The notes under the pieces are model-generated. The model saw nothing but the letters and a program-made list of their open reading frames with translations. It did not search any database and was not told the DNA's origin. From Stramenopiles sp. TOSAG23-2 (Eukaryota; Sar): DNA of 13,988 nt. Positions within the stretch are counted from its first letter, which is position 1. Each line of letters opens with the position of its first letter. The stretch covers positions 1 to 13,988 of the forward strand of contig LT649776.1 of assembly GCA_900128395.1 (NCBI GenBank), in the 5' to 3' direction. Of this stretch, positions 7,541 through 13,988 are shown one piece after another. The translations under genes were made by a program, and so were the position numbers.

Positions 7541-7571
7541 AATGTTTATTAATATCTCGAATCTACCGTTT

Positions 7572-7609
7572 GGCGTTCATAGAAAATTAAGTTGTCCACC
7601 ATGAACGCC
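7572..7609. repeat. 9-bp stem hairpin (right)
   Basis: This is the mirror copy of the GGCGTTCAT/ATGAACGCC hairpin at 6380-6417. Confidence 0.6.
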
Positions 7610-7655
7610 GTATATAATACGTATTAATCAAATACATGTATAATGTATATATGAC

Positions 7656-7679
7656 ATATATATATATATATATATATAT
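7656..7679. repeat. (AT)12 dinucleotide tract (right)
   Basis: This is the mirror of 6310-6333, again exactly 24 bases. Equal length in a fast-changing microsatellite argues that the arms have not diverged at all. Confidence 0.9.
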
Positions 7680-7826
7680 GTATTATAAATTATATATATA
7701 CTCGTATCCAAATACATGTGATATACGATATCATACCAATTCATACATCGTGCGAATGTTTCATTTTTACAAACTTCGTAATGCATTGATGATTATACAT
7801 ATTTGATATATACACATCATATTTTT

Positions 7827-9179
7827 TCACACATCTTTTCGCAATAATAAAGGCTGCACAGTTTTTTTCCAATAAAATCTAATGCAAATTATTACAACAA
7901 TTACAGATGACAACAAAGCAGTTAAGGCTGGTAGCAGCAGTTTGTATGGAAAATTTGCATATGGATGTGACATGGGTTTATTAGAAGTAGTGATTATATC
8001 TAATTCAACACGCCGATTTCCATTAGGACGACTGATATTTGTTTTATCTGATCCTTCATCAATAAAAAGATGAGGAAAATACACATGTTTCACCAGATCC
8101 CAATATTTTTTATTTGACCAGAGTTTGTCAAAACGATTTTTTTTAAATCGTTCCTCTTTACGTTCAAATAAAGCCAGGGTGCATACATAATGTTGATGGA
8201 TATTGTTGATATCTTGAAACGTTGTACCCCACGTACCTAAACCTTGTTTTTTACCCCCAATATTAACGTTTTTTATGTTTTGAAAATTTATCAATTTTTC
8301 AACATTTTTATAATTCCGCTTCACTCCTGCAACATCGAAAACATCGATAATTTCTCCCATGATTTCAAAATCATGAAAAAAATTTGCAGCAATAAATGCA
8401 CTTTTTAAATATTCATATTCAGCAGAAAAAGTATCCATTACAGAAACAGATGCCAACCCAAACTCACCAGTCACATAAATTGCATGTAAAATTGCAAAGG
8501 TTAAACTTCGTGTAATTTCATACTCATGGTATTCCAAGGATGTATGTGGAATAGGATACGGTTGTAAAACAGAAAGCCAATTCAACATATCCTTTACGTT
8601 CCAGCCATCACCTAAGTTCAAACCTACTCGAAAGGAAGCCCAAGTAAATACTAATAAAAAATCAAGTGTATGCGCATCTGGTTTCAATATCTGGTGTATT
8701 CTATTGCTTTGAGAATTCCACGGCGCCATGCGATTCAGTTGTAAGATAATTTGATCTTTAAGACCGAATAAATTTAAAGACAGTTTATCGCTATATTGAA
8801 CATTATAACGCTTTGCATTAAACATATTATATACATAGTGAATTAAACAATTTGGTTGTCCTTGTAGTGCACAAAGGTTACTATCTTTCAAACGAGACAG
8901 TATTCCATTTTTTATAGCACTAGAATACATTATTTTAATACTGGTTTTATAGTTTTGCGAAAACGTTCCTAAATTCCACCACCCACTCAATATATCATTG
9001 AAATTTTTCTGACGACATTCCCTATTACTTGTACAATATTCTAAACGATTTATTGCTAATCTTCGTGCTTGCTCAAATTTTAAAGGGCTTGGATCAATGG
9101 TTTTACTATAAACATTTACTTTACATACATTACTAATGAAGAACACAAATATAAGAAATGGAACAATAAAATATGGCAT
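7827..9179 (-). CDS. Type I membrane protein of unknown family, 450 aa (right copy)
   Basis: This mirror copy of the gene at 4810-6162 has an identical predicted protein: signal peptide at 1-25, ectodomain with paired cysteines, HEYE motif at 218-221, one NIS sequon, transmembrane helix at about 413-435 and a short basic tail. It is transcribed towards the palindrome centre, convergent with the left copy across 1,664 bp. Both copies are intact, with no frameshift or stop. If the palindrome is an assembly artefact, this entry and the left copy are the same gene. Confidence 0.83.
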   Translation of the reverse strand: MPYFIVPFLIFVFFISNVCKVNVYSKTIDPSPLKFEQARRLAINRLEYCTSNRECRQKNFNDILSGWWNLGTFSQNYKTSIKIMYSSAIKNGILSRLKDSNLCALQGQPNCLIHYVYNMFNAKRYNVQYSDKLSLNLFGLKDQIILQLNRMAPWNSQSNRIHQILKPDAHTLDFLLVFTWASFRVGLNLGDGWNVKDMLNWLSVLQPYPIPHTSLEYHEYEITRSLTFAILHAIYVTGEFGLASVSVMDTFSAEYEYLKSAFIAANFFHDFEIMGEIIDVFDVAGVKRNYKNVEKLINFQNIKNVNIGGKKQGLGTWGTTFQDINNIHQHYVCTLALFERKEERFKKNRFDKLWSNKKYWDLVKHVYFPHLFIDEGSDKTNISRPNGNRRVELDIITTSNKPMSHPYANFPYKLLLPALTALLSSVIVVIICIRFYWKKTVQPLLLRKDV

Positions 9180-9426
9180 TTTATTTACTAACTATGCTAT
9201 ATTTCTGTAATTTTTTGTCATTTTGCTTTCTTTTTTGCTGCATATCCACCACATTAACATTTAGATAAATACTTCTTAATTCTAGAGATTACCAGGTAAT
9301 AAATAAAATAGGTATGCAAGCACCTTTTTCGTGGTTTGACACTTTTTCAACTATTTTACATAGGATCTTAGTCTTGCAAGTTTACAGAGCATTTTTTGTA
9401 AAAAATCAAACTAAAACGAGAGTGAA

Positions 9427-9454
9427 TTTTAGCAAATTTTTTTTAGCAAATTTT
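9427..9454. repeat. Two perfect tandem copies of a 14-mer (right)
   Basis: TTTTAGCAAATTTT is repeated at 9427-9440 and 9441-9454. It is the mirror of 4535-4562. Confidence 0.7.
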
Positions 9455-9766
9455 TGTTGTGCAGGCTGGCAGGTGTGCACCTTTACCTTGTTACATGTAA
9501 AAAATAAAAGGGCTTATTTTATTAAGGAGAAAAAATTATGAAATTATAATATACGTGTACATATATATTGAATATATATAATTTTATTAATTTTAATAAT
9601 GAAATTAATACTGCATGTACATGTCTACCAGTTTACACACATAAAGTAAAGCTTAGTAAATATATAAACGCATCACATGCACAAGGTATGCGGGAGAATT
9701 TATTTACTGCTTATCTTCCTCATCCTTTTTCTGTTGTCTCTCCACCATAATTAATGCAACAAGTTT

Positions 9767-9774
9767 TATAAAAG
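9767..9774 (+). promoter_or_regulatory. Candidate TATA box of the nucleotidase gene (right)
   Basis: TATAAAAG ends 35 bp before the ATG at 9810 and is the mirror of 4215-4222. The exact consensus and plausible spacing support it; the high A+T content weakens it. Confidence 0.35.
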
Positions 9775-9809
9775 GCAAGTAATTTTTGGTGTATGTTTGC
9801 ATCTATATA

Positions 9810-11570
9810 ATGGATAATAATTATATTTTTTTAGCAGCTACTAGTTTGACGCAGATCTATTTTATGTATCGGAAGTATCGGAAACGTAATAATATTGGTT
9901 TAAATGAATCATATTCACCAGCTGCCGGTTCAGATGAAGAATCTGCACTAGCTATTAAAACTGCCGAAAATGCTAGAAAAGAAGGAAACGTTGCAAAAAT
10001 AATACGTTTAATACATTTCAATGATGTTTATAACATTGAAGAAGGTAATAGAGAGCCCGTTGGTGGAGCTGCAAGGTTTGTTGGATTGTTAAATAAGTTA
10101 CGCAGTACTGGTTTGCCACCGTTGGTATTTTTCAGTGGGGATGGTTTTAACCCATCAACAATGTCGACAGCAACGAGGGGGGAACAAATGGTACCTGTAT
10201 TAAATGAATGCAAAGTACATACAGCAGTATTGGGCAATCATGATTTTGATTTTGGGCTTGTGCAGCTTAAAAAATTAATGGAAGGTTGCCATTTCCCTTG
10301 GTTACTATCAAACGTATATACCAAGCAAGACAAAAAGATACCTTTGGCTGGTGGATTGGTAAAGCGTTTATGTTGTTGGGAAGGTAGATTAATTGGTATT
10401 ATTGGTTTGGTAGAAGAAGAGTGGTTGGCCACGTTGTCATGTGTCAACACTGACGATCTGGATTATCGCGATTTTGTTGTGGAGGGAAAAAGACTATCAA
10501 AAGAATTGAAGAAGCAGGGTGCTGAACTTGTTATTGCGTTAACCCACATGCGTTTACCAAATGATATTACATTAGCTAAGGAAGTTGAAGATATTGATAT
10601 TATATTGGCGGGCCATGATCATCATTACGAAATAAAGAAAATTGAGCCGTATGGTACATTGATATTAAAATCTGGCACGGATTTTCGCCAATTAACTGAT
10701 GCAAATATAATATTTAACGACGATGGCAGTATAGAAGTAACAACTAAACGGTATGATGTTACTGCAAAAGTTGAGCCAGATGAAAAAACTGGTAAAATTG
10801 TTGATTCTTATTTCAAAGTATTGGAAAAGAAAATGAAAAAGATTGTTGGAGAAGTAAATATTGATCTTGAATGTCGGTTCTCAAAAATACGCACAGAAGA
10901 AACAAATGTTGGAAATTGGATCTGCGACATAGTAAAAGAGGAAACAAATGCGGATATAATTATGATCAATTCCGGGACCTTGCGAGCAGATTGTATAGTA
11001 CCCGCTGGCCCGTATACGATCAAAGATCTTATATCTCTTTTACCTATGCCAGATCCGTTAGCAATAATTGAATTGAAAGGAATAGACGTCATGTTAGCTC
11101 TCGAAAATAGCGTGTCAAAATACCCAAGATTGGAAGGTAGATTTTCCCAGGTAAGCGGGGTTGCTTTTGAATACAACCCTAATAAAAAGGAAGGGAGCCG
11201 TGTAGTGCAAGGTAGTGTATTGGTAAATGGCGAAGCAATAGATATGAAGAAGATATATTCCGTTTGCACAAAAGAATATCTATTGAAAGGTAAAGATGGT
11301 TATACGATGTTTCTAAACCGCAAAATATTAGTAGAAGCAGAAAATATATGCCCATTGCCAACAATGGTCCGCAATTATTTCAAAAAAATTGAAGTTCTAA
11401 ACAAATTAAATCGTGAGCATTTTGGAAACAAATACAAAGTTAGAAATACTGCTACTACCATGTTGCACCATTCTGTAAAACGAGCAGCGCGAGTTTTGAA
11501 CAAATGGGCCACTGAAGTTCATGCCGTCAGTATTAAACCGAAGGTCGAAGGTAGGATTATTTGTATTTAA
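9810..11570 (+). CDS. Membrane-anchored 5'-nucleotidase / metallophosphoesterase family protein (right copy)
   Basis: This mirror copy of 2419-4179 encodes an identical 586-aa protein. The frame opens after a TAA at 9780-9782, and the first ATG is at 9810; a TTG at 9786 could lengthen it by eight residues but is an unlikely start in a eukaryote. The two-domain UshA/CD73 architecture is complete: D72, D111, N143, H144, D147, H246, H269 and H271 in the metallophosphatase domain, and NSGTLRAD, FSQVSG and GKDGY in the substrate domain. Tyr74 replaces the usual first-motif His. The N-terminal anchor (6-20) and basic RKYRKR are present. Its 3' end faces the right copy of the 717-aa gene 134 bp away. 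Confidence 0.92.
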   Translation: MDNNYIFLAATSLTQIYFMYRKYRKRNNIGLNESYSPAAGSDEESALAIKTAENARKEGNVAKIIRLIHFNDVYNIEEGNREPVGGAARFVGLLNKLRSTGLPPLVFFSGDGFNPSTMSTATRGEQMVPVLNECKVHTAVLGNHDFDFGLVQLKKLMEGCHFPWLLSNVYTKQDKKIPLAGGLVKRLCCWEGRLIGIIGLVEEEWLATLSCVNTDDLDYRDFVVEGKRLSKELKKQGAELVIALTHMRLPNDITLAKEVEDIDIILAGHDHHYEIKKIEPYGTLILKSGTDFRQLTDANIIFNDDGSIEVTTKRYDVTAKVEPDEKTGKIVDSYFKVLEKKMKKIVGEVNIDLECRFSKIRTEETNVGNWICDIVKEETNADIIMINSGTLRADCIVPAGPYTIKDLISLLPMPDPLAIIELKGIDVMLALENSVSKYPRLEGRFSQVSGVAFEYNPNKKEGSRVVQGSVLVNGEAIDMKKIYSVCTKEYLLKGKDGYTMFLNRKILVEAENICPLPTMVRNYFKKIEVLNKLNREHFGNKYKVRNTATTMLHHSVKRAARVLNKWATEVHAVSIKPKVEGRIICI

Positions 11571-11704
11571 TTTTCGACGTGTATGATAATCATATACGAA
11601 GTAATATAATACGAACCGTATATACGAATCGTACGAGTATGATATATTGATCGTATTAAAATATGTATCGCGTATATTTTTTAATTTACGCATTAATTTG
11701 ACTC
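11571..11704. repeat. Convergent spacer with ATACGAA repeats (right)
   Basis: This mirror of 2285-2418 has ATACGAA at 11594-11600, 11609-11615 and 11622-11628 and TACGAGTA at 11632-11639, with the TCGTACGA palindrome overlapping the last at 11629-11636. Confidence 0.55.
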
Positions 11705-13858
11705 TCATGCTACATAACGCGACTGGTAAATTAAAGCCAATTCAATAATATCATTAGCTATATCATGCAATTCATGATCGTATTTTGCATACGAATAATT
11801 ATTTATTTCCTTTGAACGTTGTTCTTCAACTTCTTTTTTTATTGACGCTTTTACTTCAGCGTATGCTTCTTTATACGATAAAACCATTGTATCATACAGT
11901 GCAATACGCAATAATTTTAAAACATCGATATTTTCATGTTTCCAACACTGCTCCTCATTTTTTAAAATAGCAGGTGCACGTAAACCACTGCTATTGCTAA
12001 GTCCAGTTAATGTCGATTGAAAATTAATATTTTCATAATCTAATAATTCATCAAATTTTTCAACTGTAGTACCATCAGGAATTCCTACTGTGCCTCCATG
12101 TTTTAAATTCACGTATTCATCTTGCGTAAATGCCATGTCTAAATCAAGATATCCAAGAAATGCATGGTGCTCGTTTGCCATTTCATTTGCTACATTTCTA
12201 GGGTCTAAAACAACCATATTGTTGGAATGCGCATTACAGTGCCATTGCCCTTCATGACATAACGAATCTTGATATGTGCCCCAACTGGTTTTACATCGAT
12301 TATGTAACACACTCATAAATCTGCCACAATCATAACCCAATCTACTAAATAAGTAGGGTAACACGCTGCGACTGTTACTTTTTAATTTCATTTCTTTTAA
12401 CTTATTATCAAGTCGAGATGAAATCTCTGCCCACTTTTTGTTCCAACGACTATCCATTGGAATTTCCTCTTCTTCATCACTAGAGTGTAGCAACGTACTC
12501 CATTGAGTATCAGGTATATCCAATGGTGACTTCTCATGAAAATCAAAATGTATTGCATTAGCAATTGAATTTCTATCTCGTGGTACCGACCAAACATAGC
12601 CAAAATTTTTTGCTTTACAAATATCCGCATCTGATCCTATAAATTTATAGGATGTAAGTAACATGGCGTCGCCGATAAAATTAGCTGTACTTTCTGGATA
12701 ATTACTACAATCATCAACCTTGGGCCGAGATTTTGGAAACAGTGCTAGCACGTTTTCTCTTGATATTGCATTTGCATCAACAATTTTATTTAAAAGCAAA
12801 AATATCCCACTTAATAAGTGGCTATGTAATCTACGATCGCCTAATGTTTGTTCTACGATACAAGCTGTTTGAAAGATATCGCCTTTTCCGCGGCCAAATG
12901 GTAATTGATCTATTCCTTCATATTTCCAATATCCGTGAGGAATATTAGCTGGGATTACACCCAATGTGGTCATCGGGGGTAATAATTTTGACCCAACATA
13001 GTTTTCACAAATTGCAGTGTGTACAAAAGCTGATCCACGAATTTCTGAATATTCCTCCTGGGTGTATTTCTTACTTTTTTCATCATACACCAATTTGCTA
13101 CTATTTTGAATCACAAAACCTTGATCGTAATTTCCACAACCTTTTAGTCTATACCATACTTTTCTCTCATCATGCCTTGTGCTATTTATTATTTGCTTTA
13201 CTTTTACTATTGCCGAACGCACACCACTGGCATATGCTTTTTCAAATGCTTGCGTAACTGATGCAGATGCATGCCGATGATTAACTTTTATCAATGGCTG
13301 AGAAAAATTTCTAATTGAATTAATGAATAAAGTTCCATTTTTTTGTATATTAGCTCTAGTGGTATCATTTGACTTATAAACTTGACTATTTTTGTGCTCT
13401 TCTTCTATATTAGTTTTCGTCACGTTATTCTTACATTTATGGACATTTTTTTCACATTTCTGAATTTTAATAACATCTAATCGTGGCATACACGGTATCA
13501 CAACAACTGAAGTTAACGGGTTTTTGAAACTGTTACTGTTGTTAGCTACATTACTCGTTTTGATCGGCTTATACCTTTTCATAGTATTTGGCGCGTATTT
13601 AATACCTCCTTCACGTATGGATAGACCACTATCCAATTTATAAAATTTTAAATCAAACATTTCAAACTTCCCTTTCGCAAACTTAAAAAATACAGGTAGC
13701 GTACCATAATAAATTTCATCTAAACCAAAATTTCCGATATTTAAGTTGATTTGTTTCTTCTTTTCACGCTGTCTTATTATTTGACAAGCAATTCCTGTCG
13801 CGGAAAGCAAAATATAAACTAAGCTCGCAGTAGTGGGGGTATTATTACAATTGTTCAT
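11705..13858 (-). CDS. Membrane-anchored protein with divergent kinase-like motifs, family unknown (right copy)
   Basis: This mirror copy of 131-2284 has an identical 717-aa predicted protein with the N-terminal anchor (12-28), LKGCG (238-242), GRGKGD (322-327), HCNAHSNN (540-547) and LDLDMAF (571-577). It is uninterrupted, so neither copy shows decay. The upstream in-frame stop is mirrored at 13895-13897, which fixes the start. The same reservations about function apply: the kinase-like fold is inferred from short motifs only. Confidence 0.83.
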   Translation of the reverse strand: MNNCNNTPTTASLVYILLSATGIACQIIRQREKKKQINLNIGNFGLDEIYYGTLPVFFKFAKGKFEMFDLKFYKLDSGLSIREGGIKYAPNTMKRYKPIKTSNVANNSNSFKNPLTSVVVIPCMPRLDVIKIQKCEKNVHKCKNNVTKTNIEEEHKNSQVYKSNDTTRANIQKNGTLFINSIRNFSQPLIKVNHRHASASVTQAFEKAYASGVRSAIVKVKQIINSTRHDERKVWYRLKGCGNYDQGFVIQNSSKLVYDEKSKKYTQEEYSEIRGSAFVHTAICENYVGSKLLPPMTTLGVIPANIPHGYWKYEGIDQLPFGRGKGDIFQTACIVEQTLGDRRLHSHLLSGIFLLLNKIVDANAISRENVLALFPKSRPKVDDCSNYPESTANFIGDAMLLTSYKFIGSDADICKAKNFGYVWSVPRDRNSIANAIHFDFHEKSPLDIPDTQWSTLLHSSDEEEEIPMDSRWNKKWAEISSRLDNKLKEMKLKSNSRSVLPYLFSRLGYDCGRFMSVLHNRCKTSWGTYQDSLCHEGQWHCNAHSNNMVVLDPRNVANEMANEHHAFLGYLDLDMAFTQDEYVNLKHGGTVGIPDGTTVEKFDELLDYENINFQSTLTGLSNSSGLRAPAILKNEEQCWKHENIDVLKLLRIALYDTMVLSYKEAYAEVKASIKKEVEEQRSKEINNYSYAKYDHELHDIANDIIELALIYQSRYVA

Positions 13859-13988
13859 TTGTTTGGGTATGCGGGTTTCAAAGTTTTGATGGAGTCAATG
13901 CATATGTAAGCACAATCAAGTATCGTAAGAATATATTCACAAGCAATGTGTATTATGCAATATACGAAAGGTAAAAATGTTTCTTTCT
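13859..13988. other. Right flank, 5' region of the 717-aa gene copy
   Basis: This is the mirror of 1-130 except at 13983 and 13987, where the complement of the left end is not found. There is no ORF and no clear promoter element. The mismatches mark either the true limit of the duplication or poor base calls at a contig end. Confidence 0.5.

Larger units (their letters stand above)
6163..7826. other. Central gene-free region spanning the symmetry axis
   Basis: These 1,664 bp (832 per arm) lie between the 3' ends of the two 450-aa genes. They hold an (AT)12 tract, a cluster of three short dyads, TACGAGTA motifs, a small tandem AAGGCTC repeat (6777-6790 and its mirror) and the (TA)16 centre. 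An AATAAA at 6439-6444 lies 277 bp after the 450-aa stop and could serve its polyadenylation, but this is weak. A 63-codon ATG ORF (7399-7590 +, mirrored at 6399-6590 -) is rich in Phe and Tyr and overlaps a dyad; I do not call it a gene. Confidence 0.7.
9180..9809. other. Divergent intergenic region (right)
   Basis: This mirror of 4180-4809 holds the 14-bp tandem repeat and the TATA candidate next to the nucleotidase. A 75-codon ATG ORF (9314-9541 +) covers the tandem repeat; its Phe/Lys-rich composition follows the T and A runs, so I leave it uncalled. Confidence 0.6.
7..13982. repeat. Perfect inverted duplication (giant palindrome), arms 7-6994 and 6995-13982
   Basis: Each base i is complementary to base 13989-i. 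I checked this at the outer ends, through the intergenic repeats, at the three gene pairs (mirror-image coordinates and identical predicted proteins) and across the centre. No spacer separates the arms, and the symmetry axis falls within (TA)16. Positions 2/13987 and 6/13983 break the symmetry, so the exact palindrome ends at 7 and 13982, next to the window edges. Known routes to such structures are fold-back replication from a short inverted repeat (as in Tetrahymena rDNA), replication through a hairpin chromosome end, palindromic amplicons, or an artefact of amplification or assembly. The sequence alone cannot choose between them. The symmetry is seen directly; its cause is inference. Confidence 0.97.

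Noticed and set aside
6163-7826. tRNA, rRNA or CRISPR array in the central region
   Set aside because: No cloverleaf elements, no conserved rRNA cores and no regularly spaced repeats were seen; the repeats are AT tracts and the palindrome itself.
1-13988. Transposon with long terminal inverted repeats (foldback element)
   Set aside because: No transposase, integrase or reverse transcriptase is present, no target-site duplication can be judged at the edges, and the repeated arms are ordinary gene-bearing DNA.
1-13988. Large DNA virus terminus with hairpin end
   Set aside because: None of the genes is a viral hallmark; the anchored nucleotidase and the type I membrane protein look like cellular protist genes. 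It is kept only as a remote alternative.

Overview
The window is one giant inverted duplication. Base i pairs with base 13989-i from position 7 to 13982, so two arms of 6,988 bp meet head to head with no spacer. The turning point (between 6994 and 6995) lies in the middle of a self-complementary (TA)16 tract at 6979-7010. Every gene, microsatellite and small hairpin in the left arm reappears in the right arm in opposite orientation. I found no difference between the arms except at positions 2 and 6 against 13987 and 13983, at the extreme ends.

The DNA is strongly A+T-rich. It has long intronless ORFs that begin at ATG soon after an in-frame stop, the standard genetic code (TGA and TAA used as stops), no Shine-Dalgarno pattern, gene-free spacers rich in AT dinucleotide repeats, and proteins with ER-type signal peptides or N-terminal membrane anchors. 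This fits a unicellular eukaryote (protist) nuclear genome. A large DNA virus or a linear plasmid with hairpin ends is a less likely alternative. I cannot name the species.

Layout of the left arm: short flank (1-130); a 717-aa anchored protein with kinase-like motifs (131-2284, +); a 134-bp convergent spacer rich in TTCGTAT; a 586-aa membrane-anchored 5'-nucleotidase-family enzyme (2419-4179, -); a 630-bp divergent spacer with a TATA box candidate and a 14-bp tandem repeat; a 450-aa type I membrane protein of unknown family (4810-6162, +); then 832 bp without a convincing gene, holding an (AT)12 tract, a cluster of three short dyads and several TACGAGTA motifs, ending in the (TA)16 centre. 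The right arm repeats this in reverse.

The three genes do not form an obvious pathway. The nucleotidase and the 717-aa protein are convergent neighbours and carry the same kind of N-terminal anchor (short N-terminus, hydrophobic stretch, basic cluster), so they may sit on the same membrane. The 450-aa protein looks like a cell-surface or endomembrane protein and shares an upstream region with the nucleotidase.

The main question is whether the palindrome is biological (fold-back duplication, hairpin chromosome end, palindromic amplicon) or an assembly walk that turned round in the (TA)n tract. The exact identity of the arms, microsatellite lengths included, means they have not evolved independently. 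An assembly artefact must be excluded before anything is built on the duplication.
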